Positions 1-8,835 are shown, counted from the stretch's first letter. The stretch: 64,000 nt of DNA from an uncultured Porphyromonadaceae bacterium (GCA_905202215.1 CAJKRG010000004.1:1-64000); one strand, 5' to 3'. The notes: generated by a model not told the origin, from the letters alone. A program made the numbers and translations.

Positions 1-72
1 CGAATGCCAGTCGATAAAACCTTCGAAATCAACAGCGGCGCGTTTGCCGAATATCTTATCGAATAATTTCAT
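1..72 (-). CDS. Partial unidentified protein, N-terminus only
   Basis: Only 24 codons lie inside the window; the gene leaves through the left edge. The protein begins MKLFDKIFGKRA and I do not recognise it. Its ATG (70-72) lies inside the end of the upstream recombinase-NusG fusion gene, whose stop is at 56-58, so the two overlap by 17 nt and are probably translationally coupled. UpxY-type antiterminators normally head the operon they control, so this is plausibly the first gene of the controlled operon. That is inferred from position only. Confidence 0.5.
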   Translation of the reverse strand, partial: MKLFDKIFGKRAAVDFEGFIDWHS

Positions 73-1516
73 GAGTCCTGTCCGTGACAGGTTCGGTAAG
101 ACGCGAATCTATCCTTATTTTCCATTCGACCCCTTGATTGTCGATAAGCCGGAGACGATATATGACTCCGGTTTCTTTCGCGTCCATGATTTTTAGCAGT
201 TCGCCTTTGTTGCCTGCAAAAGCGCCATCGATTATTCTTATTACATCGCCGGGCTGAGGCTTTATAGAACCGATGGGGCCTATTTCATAGTCATCCGTGA
301 AGCTGCCGACAGCTCTTTGGAATTGTTCCATGGAATCTTTTGGAATAGCGGCATAAGCGCCTGTTCCGTTGCCCGATCTGTAACACCATGCGAGATCGCC
401 GATTTTCGTAAACAGCGGATATATATCGGTTATCCGGCTTTTGAAAAAAATAATATCGGAAATAACCGGAACTTCCTTAAGCAAAGTTTTTTTTCCTATG
501 CGTCGGGCTATTTCTCTGCTCGGGTAGAAAAATTCAGGCTGGATTATTTCAGAGCCGACCATTTCCAGTCTCTTCTCTATGTCATTGATCGAGACTCGCG
601 GACGTAGCCGCATGGCATACCATTTGGCCGGATTGAACAAAAATGTTTCGGCGATTGTTTGTATTATTGACTCCTTATCTTCTATCCCCTGGATAGGATT
701 ATTCTTTATACCGATCCCGGGAAAGACTTTTGGGTATGAGCCGAGAATAGAGTAGATGGCCGATGGTGGAAGGCCACATTTCATGGCGGCGTATGCCCAG
801 TAGCTTTGTATGGTGTCGGTTAGTGTTTCGAAAATCTTTATCCCTTTGGAAATCAGTGAGGCTGTTATGCCGTTTGTAAGATCCCGCTCAAGTTGTCGAG
901 GAGTCTTTTCTGACTGCGACAATGGGAATATGTATTTGCGGTTGCTGTTGCAGTAACGTTCCAGTATCGCGGATATTTGTGGCGATTGATAAGATATCTC
1001 ATCTTTTTTCATCATCGCTATTTCCATGATCGGTTTGCAGCCAGTCAGGATAGCCAGAAAGAAAATATCGATGAATATTGCAGCCTCTTTGGGTTGGTTC
1101 GTCCGGACACATGCGAGATGTCGCAGTCTGGAATATTCATCTTCGCTGATCCGTTGTTGTGTTTTGGTTGATTCGGCTGTCCGTATATTTGATTTTACGG
1201 TGCGGAAGACATCGGTATGTTCTACGAGTCCTTCATTTGCCGCCGCACTGTACAGACCGGATATTATATCTATATAATGAGATACGGTTTTTTTTGTCAT
1301 TCCGGTATTCATCAGATATATGCACCATTCCTCTACCAGTTCTACAGATGGTCCGACAAATGTTGTGGCATCGCACGGTATGAAACCGGCAAGAAAAGCA
1401 AGAACCCTGGTATAGTCCTTTACCGAGTTTTCGGTCAGACTATCGATTCTGCATCGGAAAAAATCCAGAATGTCGGAATTGCTAATTTCCTTTGTTGTAG
1501 ATGATTGTATCGACAC
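56..1516 (-). CDS. Degenerate tyrosine recombinase fused to an UpxY/NusG-like antiterminator
   Basis: 486 residues with a GTG start; no ATG occurs before residue 69. Residues about 15-105 look like the SAM-like core-binding domain of a phage-type integrase and about 125-262 like its catalytic domain, but the active-site pattern is gone. The first Arg box reads TGCK (Lys161), the HxxR box reads DTIQ (234-237) and the LGH box reads LGS (Ser260). Residues about 298-406 match a NusG N-terminal (NGN) domain, starting at Trp299-Tyr300 and including the GTGAYAAIP stretch typical of Bacteroides UpxY proteins. A KOW segment follows at about 417-445. Family knowledge: UpxY proteins prevent premature termination in surface-polysaccharide operons. 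Inference: the dead recombinase half may act as a sequence-specific DNA-binding or anchoring domain. A structured leader of about 400 nt precedes the gene. Confidence 0.75.
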   Translation of the reverse strand: MSIQSSTTKEISNSDILDFFRCRIDSLTENSVKDYTRVLAFLAGFIPCDATTFVGPSVELVEEWCIYLMNTGMTKKTVSHYIDIISGLYSAAANEGLVEHTDVFRTVKSNIRTAESTKTQQRISEDEYSRLRHLACVRTNQPKEAAIFIDIFFLAILTGCKPIMEIAMMKKDEISYQSPQISAILERYCNSNRKYIFPLSQSEKTPRQLERDLTNGITASLISKGIKIFETLTDTIQSYWAYAAMKCGLPPSAIYSILGSYPKVFPGIGIKNNPIQGIEDKESIIQTIAETFLFNPAKWYAMRLRPRVSINDIEKRLEMVGSEIIQPEFFYPSREIARRIGKKTLLKEVPVISDIIFFKSRITDIYPLFTKIGDLAWCYRSGNGTGAYAAIPKDSMEQFQRAVGSFTDDYEIGPIGSIKPQPGDVIRIIDGAFAGNKGELLKIMDAKETGVIYRLRLIDNQGVEWKIRIDSRLTEPVTDRTHEIIR

Positions 1517-1555
1517 AACTTTTATCTGAAGCCAATTTTTCAGACAATTCCAAAA

Positions 1556-1596
1556 GACCCCTCAATTTTGGGAGCTTTTCCCGAAAATCAAGGGTC
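1556..1596 (-). promoter_or_regulatory. Inverted repeat in the leader of the recombinase-NusG gene
   Basis: Arms 1556-1573 and 1579-1596 pair over about 13 of 18 positions around a 5-nt loop. It sits about 40 nt before the start codon and could form an attenuator or recruitment hairpin in the mRNA. UpxY-type proteins act on the 5' leader of their own transcript, so a structured leader is expected. The specific role here is inference. Confidence 0.4.
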
Positions 1597-1920
1597 CTAA
1601 ATTGATATGTCGAGCAATTTTCATATGAAAATGCTTGATTTTGGTAGAGTCAATAATCCTTGATATGTAGCTGATTGTCGTGACCGTATTCACAGAACAA
1701 TCTTCAAGCATCCGATGGCATCGATTCGTTCTAAGGAGATCTTACCGTAACAGTAATCTTCCGATTATCGAAAAATAATTATGCATTCCATTAAGTAACT
1801 CAAAGAGAGGCATTTGAATGGTTTGCAGACAAAATCCCTTATAACGTCAATCTCCATTGGTCTATATCAATGTCCTATTGACCTAAGCGGCTCTTGTGTA
1901 AAAGAGCTTTATTCGATTTG

Positions 1921-1952
1921 CAAAATTAATCATTTTCCTGCATATGAGCAAA
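1921..1952 (-). promoter_or_regulatory. Bacteroidetes-type promoter for the recombinase-NusG gene
   Basis: On the minus strand, TTTG (1952-1949) is followed after 20 nt by TAATTTTG (1928-1921), an exact match to the TTTG / TAnnTTTG pattern of the Bacteroidetes primary sigma factor. The start site would be near 1914, giving a leader of about 400 nt. Confidence 0.7.
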
Positions 1953-2146
1953 TAAGAACACCGCGTCTCTGGTAAAAGAATCAAAAAATATAGTCAAAAA
2001 ATTGCTGTGATGATTTATTGTGTAAATAAAACCGGGGGGGGTAATTTACTGATTATGTGTCGATTATGTATTAATTGACTACAAGGAGCATATTCGTAAT
2101 TTTTTTCGATAAAATTACAATGAGAAAAACATAACAATATAAAGTA

Positions 2147-2186
2147 ATGCAAGGCAGTAGAAGCTTATGTCTCTGTTGCCTTGCAT
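2147..2186 (-). terminator. Hairpin downstream of the alpha/beta hydrolase gene
   Basis: A perfect 10-bp stem (2147-2156 with 2177-2186) encloses a 20-nt loop, about 30 nt past the hydrolase stop codon. Only a weak T-rich stretch follows, so this is a probable rather than certain terminator. Confidence 0.5.
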
Positions 2187-2216
2187 GAACTTTATTTATA
2201 TGTTTTGTAAGAAGTC

Positions 2217-3179
2217 TTATAGATCGTGTGTCTTTAGCCAGTCTAGCATTACCTGATACATTTTTTTACGGATATCTTTTTTCGATAGTGCCAGATCATG
2301 CAGTCCGCCGATAAAACTGACTTCTGTAACATCCTTGCCAAGTCGGTTACCGTATCTGGATATTGCATTTACGTCGAGTATCGCATCGGCCTTATAATAC
2401 TTTTCTTTAGGATCACCTTTTTTCACAGATTCGGCAGAATGCATGAGCAATACAGGAACATTTATTTTACCACGGTGCAGATCGCGTTGGGCTGTATGTA
2501 TGGCCCTTACCCATCCCATGTCTGGATCAGGCAATATGTCGGGTTTCCAGTCTTTTCGATAGACCCATTCGCCACCGTAGTCGATCGACAGTGTTTCTGC
2601 ATATCCTTTGTCTGGCTTCTGATGGACCCTTACTTCTGGCATGTAGCGTCCTAATATGCTCACAACAGGCATTACGACTTTTTTCATCAGTGGCGACAGA
2701 TTCCAGTCGAGGAACGGACTGTTAAGAATCAGGGCATCGATCAACGGAGAGGGCTTCTCTGACATGTAGAGCGATGTGGTTAGACCGCCTGTCGAATGTC
2801 CCATAAGGATTATCTTTCCGATCCCGTCATTTTCCATTATGGATATTGCTGCATTGATGTCGGCGAAGTATTCATGCATGTCTCTGACTTGAAACATCTT
2901 TTGTCCCGGCATCAGTGAGCGGCCGTATTTTCTCAGATCCACGGCATAGAAATTATAGCCGTTTTCAATAAATTTCTCTGCCATTTCCTTTTGTAGGAAA
3001 TAATCACTGAAGCCGTGTACATAAAGAATTGCCTTTTTGTTTTTTTGTGAAGTCTGTTTGCGTATTACTGTGCAACGGACTTGTCCGCTATAATCGTCGG
3101 GTTGGGTTACATATCTCATTTCGAAACCGGATCCGAAATGATCCGCTTTCCACTTGTCTTTAAGATTTGTGGGATTCAT
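2217..3179 (-). CDS. Alpha/beta hydrolase (serine aminopeptidase S33-like)
   Basis: 320 residues, no signal peptide, so probably cytoplasmic. The alpha/beta-hydrolase fold is shown by the oxyanion-region segment YVHGFSDY near residue 55, the nucleophile elbow GHSTGG with Ser129, and the likely catalytic His294 in GGLHDL. The layout resembles lysophospholipase/monoacylglycerol-lipase-like S33 proteins of Bacteroides. The natural substrate cannot be told from the sequence. It lies downstream of a truncated AraC-type gene on the same strand (28-nt gap), but there is no sign that the two work together. No consensus promoter was found between them. Confidence 0.8.
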   Translation of the reverse strand: MNPTNLKDKWKADHFGSGFEMRYVTQPDDYSGQVRCTVIRKQTSQKNKKAILYVHGFSDYFLQKEMAEKFIENGYNFYAVDLRKYGRSLMPGQKMFQVRDMHEYFADINAAISIMENDGIGKIILMGHSTGGLTTSLYMSEKPSPLIDALILNSPFLDWNLSPLMKKVVMPVVSILGRYMPEVRVHQKPDKGYAETLSIDYGGEWVYRKDWKPDILPDPDMGWVRAIHTAQRDLHRGKINVPVLLMHSAESVKKGDPKEKYYKADAILDVNAISRYGNRLGKDVTEVSFIGGLHDLALSKKDIRKKMYQVMLDWLKTHDL

Positions 3180-3207
3180 ATCAGTTTAGTAAAGTTGGCA
3201 ATTGTGT

Positions 3208-3513
3208 CTATATATTATAAGTACATTCGATTCGGTATTGTTTTGGTCTTGTTCCGACCTGTAGCTTGAAATATTTGCCGAATGCCGATTGCGTCGGGAA
3301 ATTCAGACTGTTTGATATTTCCTGTATTGTCATCACCGTATATCGCAGCATCATTTTGGCTTCAAGAACTACATAGTCGTTAATCCAGTCTAAAGCGCAT
3401 TTTCCGCTGTATGCCTTTATCTGACCTGATATGTATTTGGGTGTCAGACCATAGCACATGGTATTTTTAAGAGGGTTTAGCCGCCATGTTTTTAACATTT
3501 GTCCAAAAGTCAT
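3208..3513 (-). pseudogene. Truncated AraC-family regulator, DNA-binding domain only
   Basis: The 101 readable residues correspond to the C-terminal AraC/XylS DNA-binding domain. LTPKYIS and the following SGK...WI segment form the first helix-turn-helix, and TIQEISNSLNFP...FGKYFK the second. Complete Bacteroides AraC proteins of this type have roughly 290 residues; the sensor part is missing here and an in-frame stop lies a few codons upstream of the first ATG. IS4-type transposase remains lie immediately upstream, so an old insertion probably removed the 5' part. The remaining domain could still be translated, so residual DNA binding is not excluded. Confidence 0.6.
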
Positions 3514-3573
3514 GTAGCAGGTTTACATAGCCGTATCGAAAAATGCTTATTCGCTGTACATTCCAGCTTTTCA

Positions 3574-3816
3574 TCATCGGAATCGGCAAAGACTCAACTT
3601 TGAAAGGCCGTCTATGAATACGGCTGCAAATGCAATCATCAAAAGAGTGAGCATGTTTTCAAAACGTTTTTCTCCAAGATGGGTCTCCTCCATGTTGAAT
3701 CCGGCGGACCTCAGCGCCCGGAAAGCGGTCTCAAGAGTCCAACGCTTGCGATAGAGCACCCCGGTGTAGTCGCACTCCAATAGAGTATCCATAAGGCGTG
3801 TGATTTCCTGGATTTT
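3574..3816 (-). mobile_element. IS4-family transposase remnant
   Basis: The open frame contains the C-terminal signature of IS4-type DDE transposases: YRKRWTLETAFRALRSAGFN, then a THL box and a leucine-rich MLTLLMIAFA stretch. In this family the Y-R-E-K motif includes the catalytic Glu, here in TLETAF. Only about 80 residues remain of roughly 350-400. A TAA lies in frame at 3817-3819, and the reading ends abruptly after FIDG. No terminal inverted repeats or target duplications were seen. It is dead and probably ancient. Confidence 0.7.
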
Positions 3817-3979
3817 TTATCACTCTATTAACAAAGGAAGTCCGCGCCTTCTATTTATCGTTTTGATTTATTGGCTTTTGAAGGATATGCTCTATTCAAG
3901 CCTTTTTAACGCGACATTGTTACCATTTCATTGTGTTTATCTGGCAATCAACGCATAGTCTTAGCGGGAGAAAAATGTC

Positions 3980-4372
3980 ATGTGCTATGCGTTATTGCCT
4001 AATTTTGCTGTCATGAAGTATGAGCGAAAAATTCCTGTCGATCTCACATGTGGTGTCACTGTCTATGATATTATGGCGGGAGGCAAGTGGAAACCTTATC
4101 TGATCAACTGTATCAATCGCGGTGTGAGGCGCCCGGTGGAATTCCAGCGGACCATTCCCGGTGCGACGAGACGTGTCCTCAGACAGCAATTGAATGAAAT
4201 GGAAGAAATGGGGCTGATAGAAAAGAAGACCTTTCCGGAAATGCCCCTCAGGGTAGAGTATACTTTTACACCGCGTGGCGAATCCCTGATTCCTATAATA
4301 AGAATGATGGATTCCCGGGGACTGCGGCACTCGGATCTGTTGGATGATTTTGGAAATTTCATAGGCGGATAG
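3980..4372 (+). CDS. HxlR-family winged-helix transcriptional regulator
   Basis: 130 residues. The HxlR pattern is complete: a Cys near the N-terminus (LTCGVT), GGKWKPYLI for the first helix, ATRRVLRQQLNEMEEMGLI for the recognition helix and wing, and RVEYTFTPRGESL. HxlR proteins bind DNA as dimers and often sense redox or electrophiles through the N-terminal Cys. The start at 3980 has a GGGAG-like site 10-14 nt upstream; an alternative ATG at 4013 would give MKYERKIPVD, which is closer to the usual family start. The large glycosidase gene follows but has its own promoter, so a regulatory link is only a guess. Confidence 0.85.
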   Translation: MCYALLPNFAVMKYERKIPVDLTCGVTVYDIMAGGKWKPYLINCINRGVRRPVEFQRTIPGATRRVLRQQLNEMEEMGLIEKKTFPEMPLRVEYTFTPRGESLIPIIRMMDSRGLRHSDLLDDFGNFIGG

Positions 4373-4454
4373 TGTTTCCGTATGGCAACATGTTTTTAGT
4401 ATTGCCAAAAAGGTTATATATGTGGCCATTCGGAGATGTATGATCGGGATGTGC

Positions 4455-4485
4455 TTGACCGTTGGTTGAATATTGAGTATCTTTG
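4455..4485 (+). promoter_or_regulatory. Promoter of the GH106-like gene
   Basis: TTG at 4455-4457, 20 nt, then TATCTTTG at 4478-4485. The start site would be near 4492, about 16 nt before the GTG start codon. Confidence 0.75.
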
Positions 4486-4507
4486 AGGTAGCTAAAACCG
4501 TTTGTAA

Positions 4508-7500
4508 GTGCGTTTCAATATTTTTTCAACTTTCATAATTTTGTTTTGTCTCTTTGTTGCAGAACAGACGCTAAATGCCCGAGTGTCGGCGCCGGGTTAT
4601 CCGGAGAGAGAAAATGTCAAAAATCTGGAAGACAAGTTCCGCTGTCCTCCTTCAGGCTACGGAGAAGTCCCGTTCTATTGGTGGATCGGCGATACACTCA
4701 CTCGTGAGCATATCGCCTGGGAACTTGACCAGCTTTCCGGCCGACATATCAGCAGTCTTCAGATCAATTATTGCCATCGTGATACGGGTGGTATCATATA
4801 CGGCCTGACATACCCCTCTCAGCCGGCTCTTTTTTCGGAAGAATGGTGGTCCTTGTTCGGCTGGTTTATGGATGAAGCCGGTAAGCGGGGCATGACGGTA
4901 AGCCTGAGCGACTATACTCTTGGACCTGGACAAGGTTCTTACGTGGATCGTATGCTTGAGAAAAATCCGTCGCTCAACGGCTATGAACTGCATTTCGACA
5001 CTTTGCGTGTGGCAGAGGGCGATTTGGTGCGTCGGCGATATGATACTTTGCCACTGTCACTGAATGCCTATCGGTTGACTGAGACCGGAGCCGTCGATTC
5101 ATCTCTGAAGCCTTATCGCCTTCTTGAAACCGCTCTTGGCCGAGATATCAACTGGAAAGCGCCCTGTAATGTTATTGTTACCGAAGTTAAAGCCGTAAGA
5201 AAAATACCATCTGTCAACCCGATGCATCCGCTGTCGGGGCGTTCGTATGTCAATAATTTTTTTCAGATGTTCGAGGACCGCTTTCCCGGGGCGGCCGGAA
5301 AAGGACTGAATTTTTTCTTTTCCGATGAGTTGAATTTTGCGCTCGAAGGCAATATCTGGAGCGATAATTTCCGTGATGAATTCCGTCGTCGCAAGGCTTA
5401 CGATATCGTACCGTTTATAGATGCCCTTTTTATGGAACTCGGTGATCAGACACCCAAGATTCGCATGGATTATAATGATGTCCGTGTGTCGCTCAGCGAG
5501 GAGTATTTCTTTAAGCCGATATATGAGTGGCATCAGAAACACGGCCTTATTTATGGTTGCGATCACGGTGGGCGCGGTAAGGACGTAAGTGAATTCGGCG
5601 ATTATTTCCGGACGCAGCGGTGGAATCAGGCTCCGGGATGTGACCAGCCGTTTCTTGAACGCGATATAGTGAAAAATAAGGTGGCATCTTCGATTGCACA
5701 TCTGTATGATCGTCCCCGTGTATGGCTTGAAGGCTTCCATAGCAGCGGCTGGGGTACGAATTCAGCTCAGCTGACCGATGCAATTTTTGCCAACTTTGTC
5801 ATGGGCCACAATCTGTTGTCTCTCCATGGATTATATTATACGACAAAAGGCGGCCGTTGGGAGTGGGCGCCTCCATGCAATCATTTTCATGAACCTTACT
5901 GGGAAGACATGGGGATATTGCTTGAGTGTACTGAGCGTCTGAGTTATATTCTTGCGCAAGGTTACCATGTCGCTGATATAGCCGTGCTTTATCCTGTAGA
6001 ACCGGTGGTGGCCGGCTATGGCGACAGTTCCGTGAAAACGGCTTTTGCAGCAGGCGAGAACTTGTATCGTGATGGCCTTGATTTCGACTTCATGGACTAT
6101 GAGTCGCTTGCACGTGCTACTGTCAGAGACGGTGCTTTGTGTGTGTCCGGCGAACGTTATCGGGTGATTGTTATTCCCGATATGCAGGCTATACAGCATG
6201 TGTCGCTCGAGAAGATCCGCCGTTTTGCCGCGCATGGAGGAATCGTAGTCAATATAGGCGAATTACCCGAAGCGACGGCCCTCGAAGGTCGTCACGGGAA
6301 GACAATGAAACGTGTGCTTGATGATATTTTTCATAAAGGTCGCCCCAATGTCTGCCAGATTGTAGATGTCGACAAGATCGCCGAGACGGTAGGAGCTGCC
6401 ATTCCTCGGGATTTCACTATTGTCGAAGGCAAGCGGGATGGTGAATATCCGTGTGTAATGCATCGTGATATAGACGGACGCGATCTGTATGCCGTATATA
6501 ATGTAGCACGGGGCTCGCTTTGCCGTTTCCGGACAGTGGGAGCTCCGAGGCTTCTCGATCCGTATACCGGCGATAGCCGTCCGCTTGAAGTCGTATCGGT
6601 AGGCGGTGGATCGACGGTGATACGTATGCCTCTGGACGCAACAGAAATACATCTGATACTTTTCGATCCTGATGAAAAAGCTGTGGTTGCAGATGAAGCT
6701 TCCCGGTCTGATAAGACAATGAAGGTCATCGAGCTTGATGGCGAATGGACTTTTTTGCCGGAGCCTGTGCTTGACAACAGTTACGGTGACTATCTTTGGC
6801 CCGGGACGCCGGAGAATATGGGCGTATGCACATATGGCGCGGAATATCAGCGGCTCGACGCGACCGGAAAACCGTCCGGGCTTCCGAGATATCAGGTTTT
6901 CGGTTATGGTGAAAAGTTTTTGATGCTCGCTGCCCCTGAAATGGATATGAATTATGTCATGAAGCATCTTCCGGGTGCCTCGTCTCCTGAATCCGGCGGT
7001 AAGAAATATGAATGGACTCCATACGATTACTCGTGGCGGTGGGGTGTTCATGGCGATTGCGGACATCAGGGGTGGCACGGACAGAAAGGCGAGATAGACG
7101 ATAATTTCATTCGCCTGGGTAAGATAGTGCGTGAATTCAACGGTACCGTGCGGGCTGCCGATGATACTCCGGTGACAGACTACTACTTGTATACTTGTGT
7201 CGATGTCCCGGCTGATGGATTGTATGACGCCGAATGGGGTGGTATTCTTCCGTTAGATTTCAGGGTGAACGGTAAAGATGTCACGCCGTCAGAGAAGATC
7301 CTGCTTAAAGAGGGTTTGAACAGGATCGTGCTTCATTATGACAGTCATGGAACGGGGCGTTTTGTCCTGCGTAAGGCCGAACCGGCGTTTATCGCTGATC
7401 TTGCGTTCGAGCGTCCTTTGACTATGAAATATCGCGGAGATGCTTCATTGTTGCTCTTTGATTCCCGTGACGAGGCTTGCGGCAAAGCTTCATTCCGGTT

Positions 7501-8098
7501 TCAGACACCTCCCGGACTTTCGGAAATGGAGTTTTATTCTTATGGGATTCCGGAAGTATGTGTCGATACCGTTGCCGGAGAGGTGCTATGTCTCGAGACA
7601 CGGGCCGACGGAGCTTCTCACTATATAGTATCGTTCCCTAAAGTATGCCAGAAGGAAGCAATTGCGACTGTCACTGTACCGGAAATATGGGGATATACAG
7701 GTGGTGCCTTGATCGACGGACCGATAAAATTCGGATGTTCGGCCGGCATTTTTCATCTCGGTGACTGGTGTACGAACGATGCTCTCCGCACATATTCTGG
7801 TGCTGTAAGATATGAAAAGATATTTGAGATGGGCCAGACTCTGCCAGAGACAGCTGTGCTCGACCTTGGAGAAGTCGTGTCGTCGGCCCGAGTGTCGATA
7901 AACGGGCATGAGGCGGGCATACGGCTTGCCCCTCCCTATCGTTTCGATATTACGCCATGGCTGCAATCCGGTGTGAATAAGGTTGAAATACGTGTTACGA
8001 ATACTTCGTCTAATTTCTTCCTTACAACACCGACTACATACGGAGGTTCGACTATCTCGGGGATTATCGGGCCGGTGAGGATTTCATATCCCTTATAA
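4508..8098 (+). CDS. Secreted GH106-like glycoside hydrolase (putative alpha-L-rhamnosidase)
   Basis: 1196 residues. The start is GTG, forced because a TAA precedes it directly. Residues 1-24 form a signal peptide. The segment FYWWIGDTLTREHIAWEL (from about residue 56) and the following barrel resemble GH106 enzymes, which cleave alpha-L-rhamnose from plant polysaccharides. The C-terminus has a galactose-binding-like beta-sandwich (LDLGEVVSSARVSINGHEAG) and ends with the VTNTSSNFF segment typical of this group. Length fits large GH106-type proteins. There is no SusC/SusD pair or sensor nearby, so it is not in a classical polysaccharide utilization locus. The exact sugar specificity is not certain. 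Confidence 0.75.
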   Translation: MRFNIFSTFIILFCLFVAEQTLNARVSAPGYPERENVKNLEDKFRCPPSGYGEVPFYWWIGDTLTREHIAWELDQLSGRHISSLQINYCHRDTGGIIYGLTYPSQPALFSEEWWSLFGWFMDEAGKRGMTVSLSDYTLGPGQGSYVDRMLEKNPSLNGYELHFDTLRVAEGDLVRRRYDTLPLSLNAYRLTETGAVDSSLKPYRLLETALGRDINWKAPCNVIVTEVKAVRKIPSVNPMHPLSGRSYVNNFFQMFEDRFPGAAGKGLNFFFSDELNFALEGNIWSDNFRDEFRRRKAYDIVPFIDALFMELGDQTPKIRMDYNDVRVSLSEEYFFKPIYEWHQKHGLIYGCDHGGRGKDVSEFGDYFRTQRWNQAPGCDQPFLERDIVKNKVASSIAHLYDRPRVWLEGFHSSGWGTNSAQLTDAIFANFVMGHNLLSLHGLYYTTKGGRWEWAPPCNHFHEPYWEDMGILLECTERLSYILAQGYHVADIAVLYPVEPVVAGYGDSSVKTAFAAGENLYRDGLDFDFMDYESLARATVRDGALCVSGERYRVIVIPDMQAIQHVSLEKIRRFAAHGGIVVNIGELPEATALEGRHGKTMKRVLDDIFHKGRPNVCQIVDVDKIAETVGAAIPRDFTIVEGKRDGEYPCVMHRDIDGRDLYAVYNVARGSLCRFRTVGAPRLLDPYTGDSRPLEVVSVGGGSTVIRMPLDATEIHLILFDPDEKAVVADEASRSDKTMKVIELDGEWTFLPEPVLDNSYGDYLWPGTPENMGVCTYGAEYQRLDATGKPSGLPRYQVFGYGEKFLMLAAPEMDMNYVMKHLPGASSPESGGKKYEWTPYDYSWRWGVHGDCGHQGWHGQKGEIDDNFIRLGKIVREFNGTVRAADDTPVTDYYLYTCVDVPADGLYDAEWGGILPLDFRVNGKDVTPSEKILLKEGLNRIVLHYDSHGTGRFVLRKAEPAFIADLAFERPLTMKYRGDASLLLFDSRDEACGKASFRFQTPPGLSEMEFYSYGIPEVCVDTVAGEVLCLETRADGASHYIVSFPKVCQKEAIATVTVPEIWGYTGGALIDGPIKFGCSAGIFHLGDWCTNDALRTYSGAVRYEKIFEMGQTLPETAVLDLGEVVSSARVSINGHEAGIRLAPPYRFDITPWLQSGVNKVEIRVTNTSSNFFLTTPTTYGGSTISGIIGPVRISYPL

Positions 8099-8195
8099 TT
8101 AAATGACTTCTGATCTGCACGGATTCTTATCGGGATTGAAACGGATATGACATTTCATAGTGATACATTTGCAGTCTGATAAATAGTTTTGTTCT

Positions 8196-8816
8196 ATGAA
8201 ATTATTGCATTTAGGTCTTTTGGCATGTGCCGTAATGCTTGGCGCATATACGCATGGTGCAGACAGCGGATCCGTGAGCGATTCGGCCGCTTCTGCTTAC
8301 GACAATATTCTCACACGGACGAGTATCCGTCAGTATACAGCCGAAATTGTGTCGCGCAGTGCTGTTGATTCGCTCCTCTATGCAGGCATGGCGGCTCCTA
8401 CCGCTGCAAATAAGCAGCCATGGTGCTTTGTGGTGCTTGATCGCCGCGATTTGCTCGACAGCGTCGCTACGATGGCTCCGGGATGGCGTCCGGTCGGTCG
8501 CGCACCTCTGGCGATAGTAGTTTGCGGAGATCTTGCCAAGACTCTCGATGGGGAGGGCGCCGATTACTGGATACAGGATTGCTCGGCTGTGTCTGAGAAT
8601 ATTCTTCTTGCCGCGCATGCCATGGGGCTTGGTGCCGTATGGTGCGGTGTCTATCCTGTGAAAGAGCGCACGGAGGCACTTTCATCTTTCCTTGGATTGC
8701 CTTCGGCTGTTGTGCCGTTGAGTCTCATAGTGATAGGTCATCCTGCCGAAAATCCCGAACCGAAAGATAAATTCGACAGTACAGCCATATATTATAATCA
8801 GGGACTGCCCTTCTGA
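8196..8816 (+). CDS. Nitroreductase-family protein with signal peptide
   Basis: 206 residues. Residues 1-22 form a hydrophobic signal sequence, so the protein is exported, unusual for this normally cytoplasmic FMN family. The nitroreductase core is clear: RTSIRQY near residue 41 (FMN phosphate binding), AAPTAANKQPW, and the late GLGAVWCGVYP segment. Family members reduce nitro or quinone compounds with NAD(P)H. Two minus-7-like boxes (TACATTTG 8164-8171, TAGTTTTG 8184-8191) lie just upstream without a clear partner box. The carbonic anhydrase gene follows after 19 nt, suggesting one transcript. The substrate is unknown. Confidence 0.85.
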   Translation: MKLLHLGLLACAVMLGAYTHGADSGSVSDSAASAYDNILTRTSIRQYTAEIVSRSAVDSLLYAGMAAPTAANKQPWCFVVLDRRDLLDSVATMAPGWRPVGRAPLAIVVCGDLAKTLDGEGADYWIQDCSAVSENILLAAHAMGLGAVWCGVYPVKERTEALSSFLGLPSAVVPLSLIVIGHPAENPEPKDKFDSTAIYYNQGLPF

Positions 8817-8835
8817 GCATATCATATATAGTACG

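Larger units (their letters stand above)
1517..2216. other. 700-nt intergenic leader and promoter region
   Basis: No convincing ORF. Read on the minus strand, it holds a promoter at 1921-1952 and then about 400 nt of leader before the GTG at 1516. The leader contains an imperfect 18-nt inverted repeat (arms 1556-1573 and 1579-1596, 5-nt loop) and a near-perfect palindrome at 1613-1635 centred on TTTTCATATGAAAA. The short word TTGATATGT occurs twice, around 1600-1610 and 1657-1667. A run of eight G lies at 2034-2041. The right end carries the hairpin of the neighbouring hydrolase gene. Confidence 0.6.

Noticed and set aside
2034..2041. Run of eight G as a phase-variation tract
   Set aside because: It is intergenic, upstream of the predicted start site of the minus-strand gene, and too short to argue switching.
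1517..2216. Invertible promoter of the type that switches capsule loci
   Set aside because: No pair of long inverted repeats flanks the promoter region; only local hairpins are present.
4508..8098. Polysaccharide utilization locus around the GH106-like gene
   Set aside because: No SusC, SusD or hybrid two-component gene lies nearby.
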